A program made the position numbers and the translations under genes. Below the pieces are notes generated by a model. That model did no database searches. It had not been told where the DNA came from and was given only the letters and a program-made list of their open reading frames with translations. From positions 92,084,140-92,148,139 of the forward strand of contig OY978526.1 of the NCBI GenBank assembly GCA_963854835.1: a stretch of DNA of 64,000 bases, in the 5' to 3' direction. Source of the DNA: Megamerina dolium. Lineage: Eukaryota; Arthropoda; Insecta; Diptera; Megamerinidae. Positions within the stretch are counted from its first letter, which is position 1. Every line of letters begins with the position of its first letter. Shown here one piece after another: positions 35,700 through 47,757 of the stretch.

Positions 35700-35960
35700 A
35701 CTAGAAATTTTCGTACGGCTGGTGGCTATATAAGGCAGTCATAAGACCACAGTCTAAATTTTCACAACTTAAACCGCTCGAAAAGATACAAAGGTACTTA
35801 CAATACTTAGAGCTACCTTTACGTTGGTACTTGAACGATCATACATTCCGGTCCATTTAATTTACTAATTAAACAAATGGCGGCCAGTTCGGTCTTAAGG
35901 CTCAAGGTTGGGCACGTTAGCATTTTTAATAATTTTCATAGGAAATCGAAATTTAGAAAA
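35700..35960 (+). pseudogene. Non-LTR retrotransposon RT-end fragment
   Basis: The frame reads LYKAVIRPQSKFSQLKPLEK and IQRYLQYLEL, then after a shift FNLLIKQMAASSVLRLK. These match the region after the catalytic palm of R1/I-type LINE polymerases (...LxxxQR...LPLDLxIKxxAAxSxLRL). Truncated on both sides. Confidence 0.6.
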
Positions 35961-36479
35961 TGTGCTATATTACTCATAACAATTTTTTTTTGCTCTATAT
36001 AATTTATTTAATAGTCGATTTTGAATGAATTTTTGCTTCTCAATATACGAGCATGTTTTGCTCGTATACGACATGGTATAATATGGTACAGAAAAAAAAA
36101 ATGATTATTGTTTCTGTAGCCACTTGAGCAATATAAAGAATAAAGAAAATATTCTTGATACGTATTTGTGAACAAATATCATTAAATGATATTGTTGATG
36201 GATCAATATTCAAAGTCAATGATGAATGAATGCTGAAATTAATTAGTTACATATGTTTCCATGAACCAAGTGGTAAAACACATACATATGTAGCTATAAA
36301 AATGCTTTAATGGAAGTCTATTTTTATAAGGATAATTACAGGAATTAATCGAATTCATGCATATATAAAATTATGTGTATTGTATTTTGTAAAACTAATG
36401 TCAAAAACTAACTTTTTTGTCAAAGAAAATATATTGTTATCAAAAAATTATGGAAAATTTGTAGAAGAGAACTGGCAGG
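35961..36479. other. No gene seen
   Basis: AT-rich spacer between two LINE remains on opposite strands. Confidence 0.5.
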
Positions 36480-37387
36480 CATATCAGCGCATTTCATGCG
36501 ATTGGGTTGTTGCACGTCGGTCTACGGGGCAAAATTGCTACGTTTGACCAGCACAAAATCTAAAATGCAGCAGAGTCTTATAAAATAGACTGCGACCAGA
36601 CTTGATCTATTGTGCAGTCTTTGAGGTAACCTTAAATTTTTAGGTTTCTTATAAATCTCAGCACTGTGTTGGGTTCATTGTTCCACAATTTATATGGAAG
36701 CACTCTGCGATCACCAAAGTGTCTTAGTCTTTGTCTGCCAAGAGCTTGATATTCGCAGAGAATATGTACCGAGCTTTCGATGTCTAAATTGCCGAATCTG
36801 CAGACATCAGTGTCTCTGTGGTATCTGAGGCTGCAGTGGCCTGTGAAATAACCACAAAGAATACGTAGGTAAGCTCTACCAAACGTGAGTATCTTTTTAG
36901 ATATCCCTCTATTTGGGCTGGGGAATTGTTTTGCTGGACGCTGCCCTATACTATTGAGCGATGTTTTAGCAAATTTCTTTTCTTCCCATTTCCTGATAAC
37001 CTCTTTGGCATGGCATCTTGACAAACAATAGAAGGATTCAGGGCCGACCAGGGGCTTTTCAGCGCCCTTTGTGGGTAGTTTATCAGCTATTTCGTTCTCC
37101 TCGTGTCCTTCATGGCCCGGTATCCACCTTAATGCTACAGTATTTAGGTTTCTTAGCTCGTTTAGAAGGCTCAGACATTCATCTACTAATTTGGAGGTGA
37201 TTGTGAAAGATTGAAGAGCTTTTAAAGCTGCTTGGCTATTTGATAATATATAAATGTGGGATTCTTGCATCTTTCTTCGAAGACACTCCCGCATACATAT
37301 TTCAATGGCATGAATTTCCGCTGGGAAAATTGTTGGGTAAAAACCCATTGGGATTGATCGTCTGAATTTGGGGCCATAAATAACCAT
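36480..37387 (-). pseudogene. 5'-truncated LINE with RNase H domain (open for 251 codons)
   Basis: The minus-strand frame 37387-36632 has an RNase H fold: FPAEIHAIEICMREC (catalytic Glu), YILSNSQAALKAL, and LRWIPGHEGHEENEIADKLP (final Asp). The usual Asp of the SDS motif is Asn here (SNS), so the enzyme should be inactive. A C-terminal part with ILCGYFTGHCSLRYH and a Cys/His cluster (VCRFGNLDIESSVHILCEYQ) follows. RNase H places it in the I/R1/LOA group of LINEs. The reverse transcriptase is missing. About 150 bp of 3' UTR follows. Confidence 0.8.
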
Positions 37388-38228
37388 TTAGTTACTTATG
37401 TGACTTTTTGAAATTCTTACACTTACTGGAACCAAGAACTTCTATACATAATAGAATCATGAAATAGTTATCTCATTATTTAAGCTGAATTTGATTCGAT
37501 TTCGCTTTCATATTCATTCGATAACAAACTCGAAACTTCAGTTGTAGGTAGTTGTGGCTGTGTGGAAGTGTGTTGAACGTAAGAATATTTAAATATTTAC
37601 TTTTTCTTCATATATAAAATTAATATTAAAAAAAATTCTTCAATTAATATAAAATGTACTCCAATTAAGCTATGGTATATCCATACACAGACATAAGTAT
37701 GACTGTATGGCGATAAATTTGGACGGAACAAGCATCAGTTTCAATTGTGCAAAGTTTTAAATATTTATACGTAAATGTATTTTGTACATTAGTAATATCA
37801 ATAAACATTCATAATTCAGAAACAAATTACTGGTTCTCTTATTTTTTTTTTGAGAGGGAGAATTAAACAGCGACAAAAATCGCCTACATAATTTTGTTAT
37901 GTCAAAAAACTGGTTGTGCGTCGCTGTGTGATATTGTTGTATAAGAATCCATAACTGATAGTTTGATGTTTTTTTTTTCATTATAACCTAGACGGGGTTT
38001 CCCAGGCGAGAACGTAGTGCCTCAGTGCATCTTAAAGCGGATCCGAAATGCATTAGGAAGTGCTTGCTTTCCTATTGGGAATATTTTTTAGTAAATGTAA
38101 AACTTTTACGTTCTTTATTATTTGTAAAAAAACTCGCTAGCCACGAGTATGTGAAATTATTCGCTGGGTTCTTAAGCAGATGTTTCGTGTTCAATGAAAC
38201 AATTTCTATACCCTACACCCATGTTTAT
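37388..38228. other. No gene seen
   Basis: AT-rich. The patch CTCAGTGCATCTTAAAGCGG near 38020 is unassigned. Confidence 0.5.
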
Positions 38229-38617
38229 GGGTATATTAGGTTGAGTTAGGTTATGTTGCTGCCCTCTCTCTGAGAGGACACACTTAGGCCAGAAATGCCC
38301 ATTGTGATACCACCGAACTTCTCTTTCAATACTGTTGTGCGTGTTAAATTTGGACATCATTAGAAGGGATCTACATATATTAGCTGGTTCCGAACGGCAG
38401 AACCCTTGTGACATCACTTTAGCGCAAAGCTCTTTTAAGAAGCATTTTTGGCAAATTGTTGCTGCCAGAAAAATTGCCAATTCTTGCCGACAGGTGGGTA
38501 CTGTTCGAAAGAAAAATATTTTCGATACTAAATTTTGTTATGCTTCAGTCGGGGATTGAACTCACGACCTACAGACTCAGAAGGCCAACGCACTAACCAC
38601 TGGGCTACGGCACTCAC
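38229..38617 (-). mobile_element. SINE (tail type A), near full length
   Basis: Minus strand, head to tail: A box (TAGCCCAGTGGTTAG), B box (GAGTTCAATCCCC), body, core GTGATGTCACAAGGGTTCTG, and tail GTCCTCTCAGAGAGAGGGCA ending AACCTAACTCAACCTAAT. About 390 bp, the same layout as 48852-49241. Confidence 0.85.
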
Positions 38618-40529
38618 ATGGGTATATTTATTTTGGTCAAAATTGTGTAACCCATTTGTAACAATTTAAAGATGCTTCGGAAATAATGAAGATATATTAT
38701 GTGATTATTGATCAGCTTGGTCTCCATCGTCAGATTTCCATCCACATGGCCGTGTGTCCGTCAGCCTGCGTTCTGGTTGTTGAGATATTATAATTTGCAA
38801 TGGACTATAGGCACCAAGAGTACAGATCCTATTGAGACAACAAATAGCGGAGCAACCGAGGAGATTAACCGCGGTCAACTATATCAACTATATCATAGCA
38901 AGATATGGAATAACATTTGGAGCATTTCACATAAAATGTCAATAAAAATGGGTGTACCGCACTCGTTATTTTTTATATACAATCCCAATAGTTTGAGCTA
39001 GGTAGTTATTAGGTGATTTAAATATCTAAGATCTAAAATCTATTTACCTCGCGAAAGATGTGACCAGCCCGCCCACTTTTATGTATCTCCCACTTGTATT
39101 TTATGTGTAGAGGTTATATAAATAAGTCTACCTGGGCCGGTCGTAGGGTAATTATTTAATGTTAAACTGCAAACAAATTTATGATCTACTATAAATGACA
39201 GCGCCATACTTTGAGCATTTTACTTGATCTCCTACAAGTTTTTGTTAAAATGATGAATAAATTGTACAAATGACTCAATCGAAATATGTATATAGTTTAT
39301 GTATATATGGATATAGGCTTACGTATATATATATATGTATATTTATATTAGGGTACTAACTTTCGTACCTCATGTTTGCGTCCGAAATAGTTCAGAAATT
39401 GTAAAATATTTCCAAATACAGCAAATTAATTAATTATTGTGATCAATCGAAATATAAAAATAATGTTTGAAATTGTAGCTTTTACCGAATTGGTGAATTT
39501 CGAAAATTTTATACGAATATTTGTTAAAATATGATTTTTAAAAAGGCAATGTTGATTTTTTTAAAAGTAACTCTCACCTACAATTCCAAATTCAAAACCT
39601 ACTGATCTTCCGAATATTGTCGATTTTAAAATCAATTTCATAACTAAAAAATCCAAAATATTTAGAGAATAAAATTCGAATGTGACACCACTCTTAGAAC
39701 AAGTTGCAGAAACTTAAAATCCAAAGTTATTAAATTTGTGCCTCATAAGTACAAATCCACTATGAATAATTTATTATAACGATCCTCCATCATGGGCTCA
39801 CATTACCGATATTATAAGGATCAACCTGATTTTTCAGAGACCGCATCGGGGAAAGAGCATCGATATCAGAAACAAAATATGAACGTCCACGCCATTGATA
39901 TACCTAATGTTGAACCAATAGAAACAAATTGGTTAGTAAACTCACCATTGCCTCAGGGGCGCCAATTTATGCGCGCCCCTAAGGCACCAAAATTATTTGC
40001 AACGGCTCTGTTAGCATCTCAATTTTAGATGTTCAAATACAATATTTGGAATATACATAGTACTTATGTATTTATCTTATGAATTCTATAAATGAGTCAG
40101 TAAACATTTAGTATCTATTCTTGTAACAAAAAGAATTTCATTAAGTATTATTATGTGAGTGTGCTGTTAAAGCAATTTCACACTGCTTAAGCATTGATAT
40201 TTAGGTCAACATGTGTTTTTTTTTTGTGTGCGTGTTCAATTAATTCGATAATACTCTCTATGGTCTATCTTCATATGTAGTAGACCCTCCTATTATTCAT
40301 AAAAAAATGTTTAAGTATCATTAATCTTACGTACGATTGCGATTTTGTAACAACCGTTCGTTCACACATGTGGACTGCGAGCCGAGATGTCTTAGTTTCT
40401 TCGTGAATTCAAATCAATATTCTAATAAATGCCTTTGCGTATGGCAACAATAATAGATGTCACAGGATTCTTTTACAGCAACCAGCTCCAGTCAATCTCA
40501 TATCCTAGAGGGCAGTGACGTCAACCTTA
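38618..40529. other. No gene assigned; one unexplained open frame at 39792-40028
   Basis: The frame at 39792 begins at an ATG and codes 78 residues with ordinary, non-AT-biased composition (WLVNSPLPQGRQF), including an AGGGGCG/CGCCCCT hairpin. I do not recognise it. The rest is AT-rich. Confidence 0.35.
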
Positions 40530-41357
40530 TACGAAGGCGGTCCCAGAACTACCGGACCTAACAAAGAAAAGACAACAAATTTGGGAACATTTTTCTTTAT
40601 TTCTCAACATAATCTCCTTTTAGTTCTATACACTTTTCCCAGCGATATTCTATGGTTTCGATACCCTGTTTATAGTATGTACTGTACATGTCGACCCATG
40701 TCTTATCCATGGTTACGAAGTGACGCAAAAACTCGGCTTTATTACTGTGAAACATCGCCAAACACTCCATAGAAACATTTTCACGACGTTGTTTTTGTTC
40801 TATTGTGAGCAAACGCGGCACCTGTCTTACACACAACTTTTCAATCTCCAAATTTTCGGCCAATATACGATGTATAGCACTTTTTGAAATACCTGTAATT
40901 TCATCTAGCATACGCACCCTCAGCCGGCGATCATCCAATACCATTTTGTGGATTATCTTAACCGTTTCTGGCTTGACCACCTCAATTGGTCGACCACTAC
41001 GGTGTTCGTCTTGGCAGCTCGTACGACCTCGTTTAAACTCTGCCACCCAATATTTTATGGCCGTAAACGAAGAAGCAGATTTCCCCAGAGTAGAATCTAG
41101 TTCGGTGTTAATATTCGTTGGACTGAGACTGAGAAATGAAAGTATTGAATTACATAACGGTCACCAATTTTTTCCATGTTTACAAATTCACCGAGGTCGT
41201 TAACGTTCGATGGCTCCAAAAAAAATACTGAACAACGTGGCGCCTTGAAACTTAAAACATATGTTTTATCAGGTTGCCACTTTTCACCAAAGTAATTTTT
41301 TCAAACTACTGTCGTCATCTATATGTCAGGTCGGGTAGTTCTGGGACCACCCTCGTA
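40530..41357 (-). mobile_element. Mariner family A, internal-deletion copy 3 (~828 bp)
   Basis: Ends TACGAAGGCGGTCCCAGAAC and GTTCTGGGACCACCCTCGTA. On the minus strand the DNA-binding half is nearly intact (PETVKIIHKMVLDDRRLRVR, GISKSAIHRIL), up to FVTMDKTW, where the frame jumps to YYKQGIETIEYRWEKC. The second and third catalytic regions are gone. The 149-residue frame is open: a truncated DNA-binding protein could in principle be made. Confidence 0.92.
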
Positions 41358-42819
41358 TTATGACCAGTTGACGTGATGACTTCCAAAAGCATTTCGATGG
41401 CCTCGTCAAGTTGAGTTTTATTAAATTTGAGATCGATAATCTAATATTAGTGATTTTTAATAGCGAAAGGTGCTTCTGCTGATCTTGTTGTGTTAGGTCA
41501 ATTAAATATTAAAATATTTGGGTGTATTAAACTTGCTGTAAATTGTAACATATCTTTTGGTACCTTGAATTTGGACATAGAGGCAACCTTAATTTTCCAG
41601 CCACTTTAATGGACATATATTATATTTGTAATATGATCGTAAATAAATATATTAGTGTGCATATAATAAAATAAAGCATATAATACTACTATAAATGTAT
41701 ATTTAGCTTTTAATATATTTAAACTGTGTGGTTCCACTTGTCATCACTGTATGGCGTTTATCACTTGTCGGTTGATGAAATGGTTATAAATGCATAGGCA
41801 CATATGGAGCGCTCTTATTATTATTGTATTTGCTTCTGTAATAATAGTAGCGACAATGATGACAATATACAAGCACAAGTAATGCTACATATGTATAAGT
41901 ATCTCGGATGCTTTTACAGTATGTATACAAATTTATTGTGGTTTTACTAATTTATATGAAATGGAAATTGCATATCAAATAACAATGTGCTAACTACATT
42001 CATTCATAAAATGCAATACCATACTTGCCAGTGGGACCGGTAGTCAAATGCTGCTCAACGATAGCAGCATTTGTCGAATGACGAACATGTCACGATGCTT
42101 ATAATTTTGCAGTTTAAGTAGCTAGTGATGAATTGCTGAATTCACTAGCTCTTTGTAAACTTCTCTAGTCTCTCTTCCATCCACTTTCTTTGTTTAACAC
42201 GTGCATGTCTTAATTGTCTACCTTATAGATTACCTTTTTCTAGCTTTTTCGATAGTGCTAAAATACCAACGAATTGTTTGTACAAATTATAGAAAGAGTG
42301 CTTCAATTTCAAAGTCTTTATGTAAAATTAGACTCAGGGTATGTGTGCACATAGCACAACAATTCCATCTAAAAGTCTACATATTAGCTTAAATATTCTA
42401 CTTTTGGATTTTATATGTACATCTATGAGTATAGAATGAAATTTGTATTCGAAAATAAAGTCTAAATTTAAATGAATGATTATTGCATTTTGTACATCCA
42501 CTTGCTCTTATCAACATTGCTTGTGATTGAGCATTATGTAGGAATTATTAATTTTCTTGTTACGAGTATATTCATGTACATTCATGTTGAGTATTTTAAG
42601 AAAAAATGCAAAAGAAATTGAATTAATTTAATGTTTATTGTGTGATTAAAATTGCGTTGACCTGATGTGCGACATTTCAAAGTGAATAATATTCGTTGAT
42701 TACTGATTAACACATACCATGTGTCTAAATGAATGGCTGCCTAGCAAAACAACATAAATTCACTTTTTTGCAATTTGGCTTGTTGTTGTTATTGTATTCA
42801 TCGGAAGAAATCCCAGAAA
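41358..42819. other. No gene seen
   Basis: AT-rich spacer. TAGCAGCATTTG / CAAATGCTGCT near 42048-42075 is a small inverted repeat. Confidence 0.45.
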
Positions 42820-43860
42820 AAAAGATTTTATAAAATTCTATCAATTCTATAAAAAGCTTATGAAAAATTCATATGTACCATTTATCATGGAGGAACTAAA
42901 GATTGCTCCGAAAACTGTTTCAAATCATTTGCATGCAGCTCTAATCGTCAAGAAGCTCGATAAGTGAGAAAAATGTATTAGAATGCTTTTGCGAATGCAA
43001 TAACTTACTGAATCGGTTGGAAAATAGGAAACTTTTAATAGCCTAGACAGACAGGCAGCGTTAATCCGGATTAACGGCATACTTAATCCGAATAAAATAT
43101 TAACCTGACAGACGGCAGTATTGCGGATTAACTAAGCGGCTGATTGCTGTTTTATTAGGTCTGCTCACTTACATTACTATCACTATCAATTTCTGTCATC
43201 TGTCACTCTCGATATGAAAAAATCTACAAGAAGTACGTGAACTGAAAACTATCAGAAACTAGTAAATTTACATTTACAGTTCGTAATTGACAGCTGGATT
43301 TATTTGTTCGCCAACGCTTTCCATGTTGAAAACTGTTAACAATTGTTGAATGTTTTTTTTTGTTAGCGAACATACCTATTGTTTTGTAAGTTGGATCGAG
43401 AAAAATTCACAATAGAAAATTTTCAGCAGTGTTGCCATCGAAAATTGCCCTAATCCTCTTTAATTTTGAGAATTAACTCGTAGAGTTAATGCGGATTAGC
43501 TGCAGTTAATGCCCGAGTTAATTCGAATTAAATCGTTAATCCGGATTAACGCTGCTGTCTGTCAGGGCTATACTATAACACGTGTGATGAGAAATGGATC
43601 ACGCACGCATTGTGCAGCGAAAACTCTCTTGGAATAGGTGATCGATATGATAGAAACAATCACAAATCCAGGATTGACGAATAAGAAGGTAAATGTCCTA
43701 TCGCTGTGGAGTATCGAAGATAGTCATCCATTATGAGCAACCCTAATATTTTCATCCATTGAATTATGTTCTCTAAAATTTTATTATAAATCTCCGTAAA
43801 CTGTGGTCGCGGTAAGCTTTTCTGTACTTCTAGGTGTGCAGGGTATAAATCGGTGTAAAT
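42820..43860 (+). mobile_element. Decayed mariner relic split by a MITE
   Basis: Left of the MITE a frame reads MEELKIAPKTVSNHLHAA then KKLDK. Right of it, CDEKWITHALCSEN and, in another frame, NPGLTNKKVNVLSLW correspond to the first-Asp region and following segment of a mariner. The 532-bp MITE at 43039-43570 lies between them. Outer ends uncertain. Confidence 0.65.
43039..43570. mobile_element. PIF/Harbinger-like MITE, copy 1 (532 bp)
   Basis: Ends TAGCCTAGACAGACAGGCAG and, inverted, TAGCCCTGACAGACAGCAGC. Subterminal GTTAATCCGGATTAACG palindromes occur at both ends. Flanks TAA and TAC suggest a 3-bp target duplication with one change. About 85% like the copy at 57621 by eye. No coding. Confidence 0.85.
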
Positions 43861-44999
43861 AATATTAGATAGTAAACTCTAGAAACTTCATATGATTAGA
43901 GTCATCATACATATATGTTCACTGCTGGAAAGCCTTTCAATTAATTTATGTCATTTAAAAGTAAAAATGAAATATTTTCACAGGGAAAAAACAAAGAAAT
44001 AATAGTGATAAAAAAGAAGAAGAAGAAAAATAAGAAAATGTTTTAAATTCAGAAAACGTAACAACATAACAACAAATATGTGAGAGAGAGAGAAAATTTA
44101 AAATTATTTGAATCTTGCATGAACCAAAAGCACTAAAAGCCAATGTTTATTCACTGTAAACACAAAGATATTAATTTTTCACTATATTGGTTTATCTAAT
44201 TATTTATTTTTTATGGAAATTGCGAAAGAAATTAAACGTTCAGAGAATTTAAAAAGAATTAGAGAATCAGCAAAATGTATAAACAAACGTGGATACAAAT
44301 TATAGCGAAAGCAGCCTATAATATTGCAATCAATTATATATAATACACCGTCTCCGCACAAAAATAATATAATGTGAATGGGTGTAAAGACAACAAAATA
44401 AATTGGAAACATTAGATATTACGAAATTGAGAAAAACTATAACATAACAAATTAAGAGAATTGTTTACGATAAAAGTATTTAGGACGATGAGAAAAATGT
44501 GAGCCAATAGAAAAGAATTTAATGTGAAATGAAAATACATTTTATTATGTGAAACGCTTTTATTTATGATGGTTTCTTAGTTCTAATTCTTAATTCTAAA
44601 AATATTGCAATATTTTTCGAATTTCTTTAAAAAAATGTGTATACCTAATGGATGAAAATTACGTTAACTGCCTGAAGAGAAAGAATTAAAAATGTGCTCA
44701 TAATTTCGATTTATGTAGGAAGAATATATATTTAAAATGGAAAAAGACATCAATATTTTATTGATGAAAAAAGACATCAATATTTTATTGGTATTCCTCT
44801 TTATGAAATTGCTCTATTAAGTTGTATTACGTCTGTACCCTGGGAATGCGTCGAATAAAATTATCCGGTAATAAAATGATAAAATCTTTTGAACAAGTAG
44901 TCCGATTTTGATAAACTAAAATATTTTATTTTGAAAATTATTTGTGGATTTCAAAAAAATAAAAAAGAAACCAATAATTATAATTTTTTTTATTAAAAA
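43861..44999. other. No gene seen
   Basis: AT-rich. A short tandem GACATCAATATTTTATTG occurs twice near 44746-44790. Confidence 0.5.
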
Positions 45000-45540
45000 G
45001 TCTTATTTTTTCAGACACCCCTTCCATTAATGTTTTTATGGTAGTGTCCGACACCCTCACAGCTGCTGCAAACCACTTTTTTTTTTGAAGTCTTGAAGGT
45101 TTTTGGCCACTTTTTTGCTGCCTTCATCTCTTTGTTGCTAAAGCCCAGTATTGGATTCACTAGGCACCAAAATCACTTCTTTCCTTTGGAACTACTCTAA
45201 GGCCGTTTTGTTGTAGTGACATGAAGCAAGGTCAGGCCAAAAAAACGTGTACACTTCATGTTGGCCTAAAAATGGAAGCAATCTCTTTTGCAAGCATTCC
45301 TTCATATATATTTCGCTTTTTATTGTACCCGATGTCACGAATGTGCTGCTCCTTTTGCCACAACTGCAAATTGCCCGCCAAACAAGCGTTTCATAACGTG
45401 AGAAATGGTTTTATGGTTAGCCCCTACCTCTTTGGCAATTTTTTTAAATGACCGGTGAGGTGTCTTTTGAAATATTTGAATAAAATTTTCTCGCACTTTC
45501 ACTTCGTTTGCCATATTCGCGTTAATTAAAATATTTATTA
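45000..45540 (-). mobile_element. Tc1-like transposase relic, internally deleted
   Basis: The minus strand starts MANEVKVRENFIQIFQKTPH at 45514 and continues RSFKKIAKEVGANHKTISHV, an HTH. After a deletion come IYMKECLQKRLLPFLGQHEV, FFWPDLASCHYNKTALE and ILVPSESN, the middle catalytic region, then a short C-terminus KKWFAAAVRVSDTTIKTLMEG. The last catalytic region (NPPNCPELRPIE in relatives) is deleted. Terminal repeats not found. Confidence 0.75.
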
Positions 45541-46297
45541 TCCATAACTGACACATAATATTTTTTGACATTTAATTCAGAGCGACTAAGATAAAAATTT
45601 GTGTTTTTAGTCACTTATGTCAAATTTCCTTAATATTTGTGCAAGTTATTGCCGAATTAACCAGGTGACAGGCAGACCAACAGACAGACAGATAATGTTA
45701 AATCGACTATGTATACTTTTCTATATATACGGAGCTTCCTTTAAGTAATTGCAAACATCTGACCAAAATGAATATACCATCTACTCGTGTAGATAAGATA
45801 TTTAAAAGGGCCAATTTTGTTAAAAATGTGTCTCCCTTAATTAAAAATTTGTTTGTATTACATAAATTGACAGATTGACAATGCGTTTAATATAAGCTAT
45901 ATATTTTTATTCTAGTTTTTTTCAAACATACATACATATATGGAACAATATTAAAAGTTAAACGTGCTGTATTTTTGCCATTTTTGTGTGTGCGTTATTA
46001 CCTTCCCTAACTTTTTCGTGTAAAGTTTTTCATTTCCAAGAATAGATAATGGCTTCGCATCTATATACATATTTATGTAAATGTGTATGCACCTTTTAAT
46101 ATTGTAAAATATCAAGGTCGTTAACTCGCACACATAATAGTTTGTATTCGCTATTACCAAATTGTAAAGGACTGCTTGGTTACATAGTGTATGTATGTAT
46201 TAAGTATGTATAAGGTATTATACTGGATATAAACATATGTATCTACATAGCATCTACATCTATATTATAATTATATTGTATTATATAATATTCTATA
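45541..46297. other. No gene seen
   Basis: AT-rich spacer with a CAGACAGACAGA run near 45680. Confidence 0.5.
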
Positions 46298-47757
46298 CAG
46301 GGTTACTGTAATAAATTGGAATCAACATCACACTAGGGTATTTGTCAAACTAAACGCTCAAGAGGGGAATAGGGTTAAATCGTGTAAAAAATGGCATAAT
46401 TTTGTAAGTTTTTTTTATGAAACACTTAAAATTTATTTATTAAAACCAATGATACATTATAGTATGACATTTGAAGAATATTGCGTAAAATTTTCATGGA
46501 GAAATATTAAAAAATACGACAATGGCAGCAATTATTCTGGGGCGTCTCGGAAAAAAGTTGAATTGCGGTGTCCCTCATAAATCGGTGCTGGATCATCTGA
46601 AATCAAAAAATCAAAATCATGTCGTTAGATAATCGCTTTGCCCAGATAATTCTCCAGGGTTTTTTTTCGAAATTTTAATTTTTCACTTTTTGGGAACACT
46701 TTGAAGGAAAAAACACGATTTTTTTTTACGAAAAAATCGGTTAATTTTGTTATTGTAAAATGAAAAATATTACCTTGTAAATTATGTACAGAATTAGTGT
46801 TGAAATTTTCAAAACGATCGGTTCAGTAGTTTTGAAGTTATGAGGGACACCGGCTTTGAAAACGTGAGTTGTGGGAAAAACGCTTTAACGTTTGGTCTAT
46901 ACGCATGGAGTCAGTTGATCCGACAGGTATAAAAATAGTCATAACTTCGTCAATTTTGCTCCGATTGACTAGACACAACATTCTTCGGGTATTAAAAAAT
47001 TAATTCATTAAAAAAAAGTTTTGAAAAAAAAAATTAAAAAACTATATTCCCGCCTTAATATTTGGGTGGGAAAGCATAATGCCAAATTGTTCTTCAGTGT
47101 GTTGTGTATCTCGTAACATAGCTATAATGACACTGGCAGTGTTGTCCGGCCGAAAAAGTAAGGCAACATCGCCTGAAATGATTCGTAAGATGAAGGCCAG
47201 AATTCAACAAAATCCGCGCCGAACTGGAAATTAGCTTGCAGAAGATACAATACATAGCGAAAAATCGCCTACAAATACCAAAAACAAAAGAAAAAAGCAA
47301 GAACTTAACATATTTCTTCGATCCCATACAACCCGCTCTCAAATCTGAAATCATTATTATACGTGAAAAATAGAGTTTGGGACCAAATCACTCAAGGACT
47401 CAGCACCATCGCATAGCACCGGGGTAAATTAAGATTGGATCCAAAACAATTTTTTTTTGGCTTAGAGGCAAAGTTCAACGCTAGGTAGGTAGGTAGGTTG
47501 AGTGGTTGTCTATCGACGCACCTAGGTCTATTAAAGGACCATTGTGATACCACCGGAGTTTTATCCCACCGTTCAATGCTAAGAAATACCCAAATATTAA
47601 TACGCTTAAGGCAGCTCTCCGCCGAGAGTGCAACCGAGAATCGACCGACAGCTGTTTGAAGAAAATTATTCGTGCAAAAGAAAGACATATTGAACTAAAT
47701 AAAATTTAATTTTTTTAATAATTTTTTTAAATGTTGCAATTTTTCTCCTAAACCCTG
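46298..47757 (+). mobile_element. Tc1-like element relic, 1460 bp, with nested repeats
   Basis: CAGGGTTACTGTAATAAATTG and, inverted, CAGGGTTTAGGAGAAAAATTG are the ends, flanked by TA. Frames contain SPEMIRKMKARIQQNPRRTG, an HTH segment, and KDSAPSHSTGVN-DWIQNNF, a worn middle catalytic region. Inside are a perfect 15-bp inverted repeat CGGTGTCCCTCATAA (46566-46580, 46839-46853) and a SINE scrap near 47490-47570. Confidence 0.65.
47485..47570 (-). mobile_element. SINE tail fragment with (AGGT)n expansion
   Basis: GGTAGGTAGGTAGGTTGAGT then GTCTATCGACGCACCTAGGT and CATTGTGATACCACCGGAG resemble the 3' part of the type-A SINE. It lies inside the 46298 element. Confidence 0.4.
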
